A stretch of 64,000 nucleotides of DNA from Heliocidaris erythrogramma. Its lineage: Eukaryota; Echinodermata; Echinoidea; Camarodonta; Echinometridae. Positions 42,991-54,476 of this stretch are shown one piece after another. Position 1 is the stretch's first letter. Each line of letters begins with the position of its first letter. Under the pieces are notes generated by a model, which was given only the letters and a program-made list of their open reading frames with translations, was not told the DNA's origin and made no database searches. Both the position numbers and the translations under genes were made by a program. The DNA lies in assembly GCA_025617745.1 (NCBI GenBank), contig CM046870.1, positions 22,673,501 through 22,737,500 on the forward strand, read 5' to 3'.

Positions 42991-44448
42991 GGCTTGTCTC
43001 GAATGGGTGGGTTGCGGGAGCGGGAACACCCTTTCGAGACAAGCCCCCCGGTTATCTCGAATGGACGCGTTCCCAGCGAGAAGTTCAATGAACGCGCCAC
43101 TTCGAGACAACCGGGGGGGGGGGGGGGGGCTTTCCTCGAATGGGTGTGTTGAGTAGACTTTTGTAACAGACGTTTTAGAAATTTTTGAAAAATGTACTCT
43201 TGCTGGTTTTTTTCGTTTTTCTTTTGTCTAAGATGTAGAAAATATAATAAAACAGTATCTAAAAACAGCTTTTGACAAGGAAATCATTATTTGTGCAAAA
43301 TAAATAGGAGAATTGAATAATTATGCATTAAAACACACGGGGACGAAAGGGCAAGTGGCGTAGCTAGGATTTTTTATTTATTTATTATTTTTGTTTGGGG
43401 TGACCTGGGCCCCGTAACATAAAGAGTGTTTAGCGATTAATCGCTAAACTCCGATCAAGCGCTAATAGAATAGAATGTTAATTCACTGCGGCATATATTT
43501 TTTTTTACGGGGGGGGGGGGGCACAAGATGGCCATGCCCCACCCCTTATTGGTGGGTGAGTAAGAAAATAGGAAGATGAGTGAGGATGATGAAAAAATAT
43601 TCCCGGGAAAATGTAAATAGGTGTCAATTTTCGCAGACTCTGGTGGTTTCCTCCTCAGGGATAGGAGGGGGGGGGGGGGGGGTTAATTTCCTAAATTGCC
43701 TGGATAGGGGGTCCAATATCTCAGAAAATTCCCCGGGATAGGGGGGTAAAACAAATTCCAACTTCTCCGACATAGGGGTCAATTTTGAAAAGGAGGTACG
43801 AGCATATATGCCTACCCCTTGTATGGGGAGTTGGGGGGGGGGGGGGGGGGGGGGGGGGGGCGGGTACAAACAACCTTTTGATATGCGTTTTGACTTTTGA
43901 TAGTGGGTATTTATATAATGATAGTGGCATTAAAAGGTGTTTCTAACTTTGGAAAGATGATAAACACACCTTGGCTTATGTCAGCACATGTCTGTAACAC
44001 AATTTCACAATATTTAACAGGTCACGCCAAAAAAATAAAAATAAATAAATAAAAAATCCTAGCTACGCCACTTGCCCTTTCGTCCCCGTGTGTTTTAATG
44101 CATAATTATTCAATTCTATTTATTTTGCACAAATAATGATTTCCTTGTCAAAAGCTGTTTTTAGATACTGTTTTATTATATTTTCTACATCTTAGACAAA
44201 AGAAAAACGAAAAAAACCAGCAAGAGTACATTTTTCAAAAATTTCTAAAACGTCTGTTACAAAAGTCTACTCAACACACCCATTCGAGGAAAGCCCCCCC
44301 CCCGGTTGTCTCGAAGTGGCGCGTTCATTGAACTTCTCGCTGGGAACGCGTCCATTCGAGATAACCGGGGGGGGGGGGCTTGTCTCGAAAGGGTGTGCCC
44401 GTTCCCGCTCCCATCCCGCTCCCGCAACCCACCCATTCGAGACAAGCC
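42991..44448. mobile_element. Right foldback unit of FB-B
   Basis: Arms 42,991-43,450 and 44,030-44,448 are inverted copies of the FB-A arm. They include the AAATTTTTGAAAAATGTACT and AAAACACACGGGGACGAAAG blocks. The centre (43,480-44,010) contains four G tracts and GGGATAGGGGGT-like repeats. Confidence 0.85.
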
Positions 44449-44849
44449 GTTCGGTGCGTAAGCAACGCATTTATCCAATTTTTTCTTTTTAAATTGTACA
44501 TTGTTTTTTCCTATTATTTCTCTAAGTACATATCGTGCCGTTATGAAGCTAATGATTCTTGGCAATGAATCGTTTCCTGTGGACCCAAACACATTTAAAC
44601 AGATTGGCTAAAGCATCAGTGACTTTGTCACATTAAGTTTGTTCTCTAATGAATCCACAATATATCCATCCTTCGCCATATCCGTCTCCCATCAACCATG
44701 CACTTTCCACAACCTGTCATTTGCCGATGTATTAGCAACAATAGTGGCTCCACCTGCTCTCAAAGAATGTAACCCTAGATTTGCTTCTCCACACACTCCT
44801 TTCAACAAAGCGATTACCCTTTCTCTCGCTGTCGTGTAACTTAGGTCGC

Positions 44850-45325
44850 GTTTATCATCTTTCCCCAGTTTGAAACGGCTTTCCATACCCTCTATCAAAA
44901 GCCCTTTCCAAAGGCCTTTGCAAACGGCTTTCAAATTAAGTTGCGTTTATCATCTCATCGACAAGTCGAAAACCGACGTTGTCACTGCGCAGATGCTTGC
45001 GCAGTTTGACCCGAGGAGAAGGGGTCATATACGGCGCGCGCTTTCTTGTTTTGGCTATCGCTGGTATAGTGCAGCGTACGTAGCTAGTAGTACTGTGCTG
45101 TGTACACATGTACTTGTCTGGCGCGCGTCTTTTCAGAAACCGGAAACACGTAGTTCGTGACCGAAGTATAAAGTCGTTTCAAAACAGCTTTGCGTTTATC
45201 TCGCTTTTTGTAACCCGTTTTTGTAACCTGTTTCTGAAACCTGTTTCGGAAAGCACAAATTTGCGACTTTCAAAAACGCTTTCCGAACCCCATAATCAAA
45301 ACAGCTTTGCGTTTATCATCTCTAA
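44850..45325. mobile_element. Insertion in DIRS-2 recombinase, GCGTTTATCATCT-bounded
   Basis: GCGTTTATCATCT occurs at both edges (about 44,854 and 45,311) and once inside (44,944). The interior has AAACGG/GAAACC-rich words in both orientations around a CpG-rich core near 45,035. Type uncertain. Confidence 0.45.
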
Positions 45326-45686
45326 AATAAAATCACTGAAAGAAGTCAAAAGAAGTCATTGGAACTATCTGAGCCACCTGAATATACTTCCTAGTCATTT
45401 TAACTAGGCAAGCTTCTGTCTCACCAGTGCTTATGTCTACATTGTTCCCTTGCCTATACTGGTCTGTCTTCCAGCAATATTGAGAGAAATATAAGCTTCG
45501 TCGTATCCAAGAATTCTGCGAAACACAATAAAATTAAGGTTAAGTCTCTGATCGTAACTACGCCATCTGTATGAACATGTTTCTTACATAGTTCTTTAAG
45601 CTGATCGAGGATACGGGATATTTCTTGTTTACCGTTTTCTTAACATTCTCTTCTGGCCGATTCTAACAAATTCTTTACAAAACAAT

Positions 45687-45925
45687 AGACCTGTTTACTA
45701 AGTGATTCAAATTTATGGATGTTTCTTTCCTGGGGACCTAGTAACGAGGTATTCCATTAACCTGTTATTAATGAATGAACAATACTTGGAATCCAGTTTC
45801 CAACATTACTTGTTGCTATGTCTGACAAGCCTCTGGCAAGCTTTCAGATTGTCAAGAACAACCTTTGTTTCAAAAGTATGCATAAAATTTGAATCACTTA
45901 GTAAACAGGTCTATTGTCAGCGGGG
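45687..45925. mobile_element. 240-bp MITE with ~30-bp perfect TIRs
   Basis: AATAGACCTGTTTACTAAGT starts it and the complement ends it (ACTTAGTAAACAGGTCTATT). The TIR continues through GATTCAAATT. A diverged copy is at 30,655-30,975. Confidence 0.9.
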
Positions 45926-46270
45926 TCCTTACAGCCTCGAAGATTGAGTCCATTTAATAGCATAAACGGCACCTTCTATTACGTTCGATGATTGTCCTTT
46001 GTCGATGAGACGAGTCACGTAAATGGCAACGTGAATGGGTTCAGCTGGAAGTGAATTCTCGCCTTCTGCTCAGATGAATTGATCCCATCTGTTGAATGCT
46101 GCAAAATATTTCTTGTTTCTTGGATTTTATGATATGCGATGCCATCTGATCAGGCAGATGGATGGAGTTTGGAGTAGTGACCTTAGCTTTGTTGATCTGT
46201 TCCGTGATGGCTGACCCCACTCCTAGTGCTTTCTTTGTTATACCAGAATAAAAAAATTCGGCCTCCTTAA

Positions 46271-46665
46271 AGGCCAAGTCCACCCTAATATCAAGTTGAT
46301 TTGAATAAATAGAGTAAAATTAAGCAAGCGTAACAGTGAAAATTTCACTGAAGTCTGATGTAAAATAAGAAAGTTACGGCATTTTGAAGTTTTGCATTAT
46401 TTCATGAAACAGTGATATGCATAGCAGGGCGGTATGCAAATGAGTGAACCGATGATGTCACACACTCACTTTTCCTTATGTATTTTATTATATGAAATTT
46501 CAAATATTTCAATTTTTATAGATGTGATAATAAAGAATCCCTTTTTTGTATGAAAATAAGTTACAATAATGATTTTACATGTTCCATATGGAGTCAAACC
46601 ATGTTTTACATTATTGAAGCAAAAAAATGAAATATGATATTTCATATAATAAAATATCAATATCA
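46271..46665. mobile_element. AGGCCAAGTCCACCC MITE, copy 1
   Basis: TTAA then AGGCCAAGTCCACCCTAA starts it. It shares TGATTTGAATAAATAGAG, TGTAAAATAAGAAAGTTA and ATGCAAATGAG-type blocks with 49,456-49,850. TTTTATTATATGAAAT and its complement form an internal hairpin near the right end. It interrupts the RNase H/recombinase junction of DIRS-2; RNase H coding resumes at about 46,671. Confidence 0.8.
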
Positions 46666-48270
46666 TGTGGACCCCATTTGGTGTCCAAGTATCTGAATAC
46701 TACTTCTGTGATATGCCAATCACCGTCTCCTTTCCTACTTAAATTATCCGCTTTAAGATTTGTTTCTCTCTTTATCCAAACTGGGTCAACATTGATATTG
46801 CTAGATTCGCATCTATTATGAATACTGATAGCCTGTTCCTGCAGTGCATTCTTCTTACTTCCCTTCCTCAATATACAGACACAACATTCTTATTGTCTGT
46901 CTTCAACTGAACATTCTGATCCTTCAGTTCTCTTTCAAATGAAAACAATACTCTTTTCATGGCTTCTAATTCTCTCCAAGTGGAGCTCTTAATGGCCTCT
47001 TCTCTTAACCAATTGCATTATTGCCCATGCATTTCAGGTTCTCGATCTCTGCCACAAAACCTCCGTAACCGGTAACAGAGGAGTCTGTAAACGTTGTATA
47101 AGAAACGCTGGCCATCTTCTTTATCTCTACACCATTCATTCTATCAACATTGTGCAACCAGAATTCCAATTCTTCTCTTGCCTCTTTTCCCACCCTTATG
47201 GGTGCTTGGCAACTGGCCTTCATATTATACACAATTCTTGTTCTCAATTGAACTTTTCGGCCCATTGCAGTGTACATTGAACTAATTTGACCTGCTACTC
47301 TGGCCAAATCCTTCACGTAGATGATGCTGTGGTTCATTCCCAACCTAATTAGCAAGTCCTCTATAAAATTCTCTTTTAACCTTTGCACTCGTTTTTGCGT
47401 GATATACACTTTATTTTCTGATGATTTCCAATGTAATCCCAACCATGTCTTGACTTGTTGGGTTCCAATTGCATTTCTCCTCTGCTATTAAAAAAAACCA
47501 AGTTTAATTAAATCTTCCTTGATCTGACTGCTTAGGATAATAGCCGACAGCTTATCTTTGCTAATGACTAGACCATCATCTAAATCACTTTATGCCCTTT
47601 AGATCTCCAGTAAGAAATTACCGGTCTTGTCAATTTAGTGAAAATGTATCCTGCAGTGGAAATTCCAAATTGTAAAACATTGAATACGAAATTTCTTTTG
47701 GTCTTCGTAATTCCAAGCAAACCCTAAATAAGTTCTGTGTTCCCTAAAAATCTCAACATGGTGATAAGCAGATTTCAAATCGAAAGTGAACATGAACGAA
47801 TTTTCCTCTATCATCTCCTTTGATATACTATCCCTTGGGCCTTCGTATTGGATCTTTTGCTTGAAAAGATTTGGATTAATATTCCTACAGTCAAGAACTA
47901 ATCTTGGTTTTTCTTTGTTTCCTGCAACTGTCAAAGGATTTATCACTTCAGGCTTTTGGAATACTTCAGTTACGCAACCTTTCCTAATTAGATTCTCTGT
48001 TTCCTTTTCAACAAATTCTGCATTTTGAAAAGCGGACTTGTTCCTAGTCTCGGATTTCTCGGCACGCGTAATAAAAGGTAATTTGTATCCATCAGAAATG
48101 ATATCCCGAATAAATTCATTAGCTCCGATTTCCCTCCATTTTTCTTTTGCTGATTTAAGTCTCCCAACTGGAGGAGTGTCAACTTGGTATTTCTCTTTCA
48201 GATTCAGATCAGATTCGGTAATAAAACTCTTATCTGAAAATACATGTCGTTTTGAATATTGGTATTCAAC
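46640..48270 (-). pseudogene. RT-RNase H of DIRS-like element 2
   Basis: RT fingers/palm read GYKLPFITRAE, NKSAFQNAEFVEKE, KPRLVLDCRNINPNLFKQ and FTFDLKSAYHHVEIFREHRT (first catalytic Asp) before a frameshift near 47,670. The connection piece 47,005-47,442 ends TTFTDSSVTGYGGFVAEIE (RNase H first Asp). The RNase H end at about 46,671-46,860 has PVWIKRETNLKADNLSRKGD. The region with the YxDD box is disrupted. Confidence 0.82.
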
Positions 48271-48289
48271 TGAATACAAAGATCTTTAC

Positions 48290-49010
48290 TTATCTTTTCA
48301 TTTCTCGATTCTCTGCCTGCCAGTGCCAAATCCCTGCACTCAAACCTACAGTGGCCGAATTTACTGCAGGCGAAGCATGCTCCCGATTCTCCTCTTAAAA
48401 TCCCATCCATCAGCCTTGGGACTGGAATTAGACAGGCTGGTTGATGGCTGTTGATGCGCTGGTTGTCGGTCCGTTGAATAAGGACGCAGAGCGCTACGAA
48501 CGGCGAACTTCCTTCAGGAGTTTGACTCAACTTGCGCTTAGCCCTGGCTTCCGCTTTCCACATTCTCCTTTCGTCGTGGAGTCTTGTGCGAGGCTATTCG
48601 TCTCGTATTCGGATACCGTCAGCCAACCAAAATGAGATTGTTGATAACTTTCTGTCTGTCTGTGTTCCAGTAGCTCTATACCTTCTCCGATATTTGCTTG
48701 AGCTGCTGCAGAGGCTTTATTTAATTCAGGATCCTTCTTCAAGAGCGATTCCGCTACTGTTAATTTTTGATAAACCTTCGAGTTGCTTTTATATTGCTCT
48801 TCGTTTCCTTTTTCTTGAACTTGTACGCTGTATTAGACATCTCCTCCATCTTAGCTAAGCACTTAAAGCTTTGTGCGATTCATTAATGTCCTTCTGAAAA
48901 TGATCAAACTTCTGAGAAACCAGCGTTTCTAATCTGTCTAGTAAGGCATTTTAAGACTCAATGACTTCCCCGCGAACAAGCTCTGCAATGTCTGTAGCCT
49001 CCATCCTTTC
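48290..49010 (-). pseudogene. Gag-like protein of DIRS-like element 2
   Basis: The start is near MEATDIAELVRGEVIE (ATG at about 49,004). Fragments in several frames include SHFGWLTVSEYETNSLAQDS and MWKAEARAKRKLSQ, a combination common in gag-like proteins of this retroelement group. A CCHC knuckle CFACSKFGHCRFEC lies at about 48,340-48,385. Several frameshifts. Confidence 0.7.
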
Positions 49011-49455
49011 TGCCGGCTCGGTCCCCTTCCCTCACAAATTTGTGTAGTGATTCTGGTGTCTGACAAAGCTAGAATGATTTTCTTAGTTTAGTTTTTTAAG
49101 GTTTTAATGGTGCCTCAGCTACTTAGGCTATTTGCACCAAAAACAGTATGTATAATTTTCCTCTTTCCTTTTGAAGAAGACTTACAGAAAAAGGCACAGA
49201 TTTGATTATGTAAACTAGTATTTAACTAAATATTGATATTATTTGTCCTAATTATTACCCTAAATAGAATTTAAAAAAAAACTTACGATATTCGCTTATA
49301 AACTATATTATTTTTCCTTTAATTTTATATTTTGGACGAACTTTCTGTCCAGTAGATGGTACAGATCCCCTACCCCAACTAATGTGCCATCTTATCGGCT
49401 CTTACAAGGTATATTATGTGTATAGCTACCAAACTTACTCATATCGTTGTCTTAA

Positions 49456-49850
49456 AGGCCAAGTCCACCCTAACAAAAAGTTGATTTGAATAAATAGAGA
49501 AAAGTCCAACAAGCATACCACTGAAAATTTCATAAAAAAAGGATGTAAAATAAGAAAGTTATGGTATTTTAAAGTTTCGCTTAATTTCGCAAAACAGTTA
49601 TATGCACATCCTGCTCAGTATGGAAATGAGGGAACCAGTGACGTCACCCACTCAATTTCTTTTGTATTTTATTATGTGAAATATAGAATATTTTAATTTT
49701 TGCAGATTTCACAATTAGGAAGCTCTCATTGAATTGTGTATAAGTTGCAACAATGGCAATTACACATGTTCAGCGAGGAATCAAACCTTGTTTCACATTA
49801 TAAGGAAAAATTAAAATATTTCGTATTTCAAGTAATAAAATACAAAAGAA
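49456..49850. mobile_element. AGGCCAAGTCCACCC MITE, copy 2
   Basis: It has the same block order as 46,271-46,665, better preserved. It contains GTGACGTCAC (49,638-49,647) and the internal hairpin CTTTTGTATTTTATTATGTG with its complement. Confidence 0.85.
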
Positions 49851-49999
49851 ATATAAATGTTTGCAATAGCATTATTTTAGAATATCATAAGTTTAATTTA
49901 TTCTTATATAAAATACTCTCATGAATATTACCATGTTAGAAAAATTGCCTAATTGATATTTAATGAAAAGGATTTAGAAAAACTAATTCATACTAAGTC

Positions 50000-50995
50000 T
50001 GTTTACATAATATTACATATTGTACAACCTTGTTAATTAAGGGTTTGTTTCCACCCAATATAGTTTGTATATTAAACATATGAATACCCTCAGCTTTCAT
50101 CTTATCTTGCAGAACCTTTCTTTGTTCTCGATATCTGGGGCATTTAAGTAAAACATGAAGAATATCTTCACTTACTCTACAGTCTACACATAATCCATCA
50201 ATATGTCTTTTCATACTATATTAATAGTCATTAAAAAAACGGGCATTTTCCTAGCCTCAATTGATGAAAAATGACAGCAACACCTCTAGGTACTTTCCAA
50301 GTATACATCCTTAGCTGAACTGTAGGTACAACTATACGAAGTACATTATTAACATAATTCGTCCACATCTTTTGCCAGTTAATTTTCATATGCATTTTAT
50401 ATAAACTTTTAATTTCAAAAGTACTCAATTTTAGAGGAATGTCAACCTTTGTATATTTAGCGGCCTTTTTGGCTACCAAATCTGCCCATTCATTGCCAAA
50501 AATACCCACATGACTAGGTACCCATACAACAGCAATTTGAATACCCTGAGTAACCAGAGACAAATGTAATCTATGAATATCGGATATTATTTTATTCTCC
50601 GAGTCAAAACGATTAATAGCCATTATTGCACTACTACAATCAGAAAATAATACTACATTTATTGGTTTAATCTCATCAATCCATTCCATAGCCATTAAAA
50701 TTGCTACCAATTCAGCAGAAAAGATTGACGTTTCTGCAGGGAGCCTATATCCACGTGAGTATTTAAATTTAGAATTACAAAACTACTACCTACATAGCCA
50801 GCACTTTTCTCTACTGATCCATCCGTATATATATGAAGTGCCATATTCCAGACCGTATTAATTTCACGAATTGCAATTTCTTTAACTATTCGTGGATCTT
50901 CCACTTTTTGTGTTAGGACATGTATATCTAACGATGTGATAATTTTATAATAATGCCAGTATGGAAATCTAGGATAATTATGATCAAACATATTA
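50000..50995 (-). pseudogene. LINE ORF2 RNase H domain and C-terminus
   Basis: RNase H begins ALHIYTDGSVEKSAGYVGSS (first Asp). After a frameshift near 50,720 it continues ELVAILMAMEWI (Glu), VVLFSDCSSAIMAI (second Asp) and VWVPSHVGIFGNEWADLVAK (His and last Asp). All four catalytic residues are visible. A short frame at 50,214-49,993 then gives CVDCRVSEDILHVLLKCPRY, the C-terminal Cys/His motif of this LINE group. Confidence 0.88.
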
Positions 50996-51046
50996 TATTC
51001 AATTGTATTAAGTCTTGCTTCAAATGGTTTATGCAGTAGACTATCA

Positions 51047-52252
51047 TCATTTTAAATAATTCTCAAAACAATGTTTCTGCCAATTGTCCTGGAACAAATC
51101 CGCATTTGGATGATATTTATTTATTATAATTACTGTACCATACATTTTCCTCAAAAACAATCTACGTTCTTGTAACGGAGGTTCCCCACATTCTACTTGC
51201 AAAGATATTAATGTAGTTACTGCCCCCGTACATATTTTCAGTGACCTATATTGTATTTTATCAAATTGAGCTTTAAGCGAGTTACTGGCAGAGTCGAATG
51301 TTTCACATCCATATTCGAAAAGGGGTCTTATCGGTGCCTTATAAATTCTTAGCATTGATAACCCATCAGCACCCCATGAGGTACCAGCTATACATCTAAG
51401 CAAATTAACACGATTTTTACATTTACTTACGATATAGTCAATATGCTTTTTCCAAGTCATCCTGGGGTCGAATATTAAACCCCAAAATTTGGCTTCATTT
51501 TTAAATATGACTGTAACTCCCTTGATTTTCAGATCAATATTAGGGACTAATATTTTCCTTGTAAATAACATACCAACTGTTTTTATAGCTGATAAAGTAA
51601 ATCCCCACTGATCACACCAGTTCATTACTTTGTCCAAATTTTCTTGGATCTTTTTTGTCGCAAATTTAATATTTCTATGAGTCTTCCATAATGCAATGTC
51701 ATCTGCAAATTGAGATATATGTACATCCTTCACTTCATTAGGAAGATCTGACGCCGCGATATTAAACAAAAGAGGACTTATTACACTACCCTGTGGGACT
51801 CCGTTTTCCACATATTTTTCCTCAGAAAAAGATCCATTCAGTTTCACTTGTATAAATCTATCTGTCAAGAAACTATCTATCCAACGAACGACATTGACAT
51901 GTATACCTATTTTCTGTAATTTAATAATCACTCCTTTTCGCCAGACCATATCATAAGCTTTTTGAATATCTAAAAAAATAGCAACAGTCGAAGCTTTAGA
52001 GGCGAATCCTTTATTTACAGATGATTCTAACTTAATCAAATGATCAGTCGTTCTTCGCCCTTTCCTAAATCCGCTTTGAATAGGATTTAGTAGGTGCCTC
52101 GACTCCAAAAACCACATAAGCCTTTTATGTACCATTCTTTCCATTATTTTCCCCAATGCAGATGTTAGTGCAATAGGCCTATATGAAAGTGGATCAGATG
52201 GATCTTTTCCTGATTTTTGGTAATGGACATAGTATCGCTCGTTTCCAATCAC
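51047..52252 (-). pseudogene. LINE ORF2 reverse transcriptase
   Basis: The open segment of 401 codons carries RT motifs in order: DPLSYRPIALTSALGKIMER, QSGFRKGRRTTDHL, FLDIQKAYDMVWRKG (first Asp), NGVPQGSVISPLLFNI, and ISQFADDIALW (FADD catalytic pair), followed by the thumb. It is offset by one frame from the upstream endonuclease segment; the shift lies near 52,205-52,215, inside the PxPKSGKD motif. Confidence 0.92.
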
Positions 52253-53742
52253 TTGGACATTCTCCTCTAGACCAAATATTATTGAAAATAATCAATAAAA
52301 TTTTGTTAACATGTAAAGGAAATTTCTTAATCATAGATGTACCATTATTATCAAGTGCAGGGGTGGTGTATTTGGCTGTATCAATGGCATTCTCAATTTC
52401 ATGCATATTAAATGGTTCATTCAACACTAATCCATTGTCGTTAATAAAATTAAATTGCTCCTCCGCCATCTTTTTCCGACATTTAAATGTATTACAGTAA
52501 TTACTCATACTACTAACAAAAGCAAATGATTCAGCAAGCATGTTGGCTTTGTCGAGATCAGTTATAGCCATCTTCTGGTTATTTTTCAGAATAGGAATAT
52601 TAGTATTCACTTTTGATCTAGAAATATTTTTGATTTTTTTCCAAACTTGTTTGCTTGAGGATCCGATATTTATTGTTTCACAAAACTTTTTCCAATCCTC
52701 CCTTTTTGCATCCAAAATAGTCCTACGAGCAATTGCTTTTTTCTTCTTGTAATCAATAAAGTCTTTTGATGACATAGATCTCTTCAGTTTATTTCGAGCA
52801 CGTTTTCTGTCCATAATAGCATGCTTACATTTTTCATTCCACCACGAAACAGGTGTCTTAAAATTAGTACAAGTTGTTTTTGGAATAGTTTCCTTAGCAA
52901 CCTCATTGAGTTGTGAAATAAAAGTATCATACATTTCATCAATACTTTGATTTGTCTTTGGTTCTTTTATTTTTTCCTGAACCTTTTTTTCAAATATTTC
53001 CCAGTCTACCTTTTTTAAGGACCATTGAGCAATCCTTTTATATTTATTAAAATAGGCTTTTACACCAAACTCCGTAACAATGGGAAAGGGATCACTTCCC
53101 CACGTATTATCAAGTACATACCATGCGGACCTTGCTGCCAAATTATTTGAACAAATAGTGAGATCTATATTCGTCAATTTACCAGTAGATGTACTTATTC
53201 TTGTACCATTCCCATCATTCAAGCAAACTAAATTATAATCGTCTAAAATATTCTCCAAAATTCTGCCGTTCTTATCCGTAGTAACGCTACCCCACATAGA
53301 ACTATGGCTATTGAAATCTCCACAAATAACCAGTCTAGTTTCTATTTTATTTAGGATTGGATCTAAGCTATTTCGATTTTTTTTAGACATGGATTATATA
53401 TATTTATAACGTGCATACGAGAACCATTCTCCATTCTCAATTACTGTCACCGCCATTCCTTTTTTAACAAATATTCCACACCCTCCCCCCAAGAGGACCC
53501 TTAACTTTGTTATCAGTAGGTTTCCTATCTTTCCGAAAAAAATTATATCCACTTAAATTAAAATTACGCTCATTATTAAGCCAAGTCTCTTGAACACAAA
53601 TAATATCAGGTGGTTTTTCCATACCTTGTATGGCTCGTTTAAATTCTGCTCCATGAGCCCTAATAGACAAACATAATAAAAAAGAAACATACCACCTGAT
53701 AATGTTATCCATATATGTGACCAGGCACCACAAAACCACCAA
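52194..53742 (-). pseudogene. LINE ORF2 endonuclease and linker
   Basis: The APE-type endonuclease starts with DNIIRWYVSFLLCLSIRAHG and PDIICVQETWL (catalytic Glu). A frame change between 53,390 and 53,464 follows, then RLVICGDFNSHSSMWGS (catalytic Asp/Asn), NIDLTICSNN, NTWGSDPFPI (SDH-like position replaced by SDP) and the linker to RT. The SDP reading suggests either family variation or damage at the final His. Confidence 0.85.
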
Positions 53743-54381
53743 AAAGTCGCAAGATATGGATTTTTAGTTAAGGTCTGATTCTGAAAGAGGGGATTCTCGG
53801 CTTTAAAATGATATATAACTCATTAGCATTGGATTTTTCTAACTCACTGTACAAAGAGTAGAATGCCCACTCCCACAGAAATTTACTTTTTAGAGATGAG
53901 GGTTTAAAGTTTGCAGTCTATTGAAGCACTTTGACTTGCGATGTATGGTGCAAAGGTGACAAAAAGAGGATTATAACTCAATAAAAATTTCTATGAAGGG
54001 ATTATTAAATTGCGCTAAAACTTGGCATACTAATTAAACACATTCTGTTCATAATAGTGAACGAGAATCAATACAAGTACGTCATTTATTATTAAGTTAT
54101 GGGAGATCAAAATGAGACAAGTATTCAGTGTTGTAAAAAAGAAAACTGATACAATAAAATCCAAAGAAGACAAACATAGGTCTACTAAGAAACTGGCAAA
54201 AATTCCACTTTTAGATTGTAAGGTGCCTCCAAATTTTTGTATTACTGAGCAAAAACTATACTCTTTCAGGAAATACCAAAAACTAAAATTTGACCATGCC
54301 AACCGAATACACCTTTATTGAGCTCTAACTAAAAATCACACATTGCGACTTTTTGGTGGTTTTGTGGTGCCTGGTCACATA
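53713..54381. mobile_element. ~665-bp MITE in the LINE, 40-bp TIRs
   Basis: Inverted ends ATATGTGACCAGGCACCACA and the complement continue through AAACCACCAAAAAGTCGCA. It separates TATAC and TATGG of LINE ORF2, so the target was TA-rich. A second copy of the same family is at about 61,560-62,125. Confidence 0.88.
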
Positions 54382-54476
54382 TGTATACAGTTTAAGTTGT
54401 GGGCTTGGACATACTTGCTTCCACCCGACTATTTCTTTGCGGTTTTTTCCTATCCGTAATTTTTCTTTCAGATTTA

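Larger units (their letters stand above)
39352..44448. mobile_element. Composite foldback transposon FB-B, 5.1 kb
   Basis: Outer ends GGCTTGTCTCGAATGGGTGG and its complement are flanked by GTTCGGTG at 39,344-39,351 and 44,449-44,456. That places the insertion boundary at the outermost arms. Inside are two foldback units (39,352-42,555 and 42,991-44,448) around a 435-bp spacer. The left unit carries two nested elements (39,533-40,224 and about 40,637-42,508). The right unit holds other G-tract-rich sequence (43,480-44,010) at its centre. No transposase was found. Confidence 0.85.
44600..46100 (-). pseudogene. Tyrosine recombinase remnants of DIRS-like element 2
   Basis: The N-terminal SAM-like part, in fragments at about 45,955-46,080, reads AEGENSLPAEPIHVAIYVTR then AVYAIKWT. 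The catalytic C-terminus at 44,600-44,830 reads RDLSYTTARERVIALLKGVC, GLHSLRAGGATIVAN (HxxR), KVHG, and DMAKDGYIVDSLENK with the nucleophile Tyr. Insertions separate the two halves and the last segment has a stop after KVHG. Confidence 0.75.
44590..49010 (-). mobile_element. Second DIRS-like/Ngaro-type element, decayed and invaded
   Basis: Minus-strand remains read gag with CCHC knuckle (about 48,290-49,010), RT-RNase H (about 46,670-48,260) and tyrosine recombinase (about 44,590-46,260). It is a different family from the 24-30 kb element: gag and recombinase sequences share no obvious blocks. At least three insertions interrupt it (about 44,850-45,325, 45,687-45,925 and 46,271-46,665). Stops and frameshifts are frequent. 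Confidence 0.8.
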
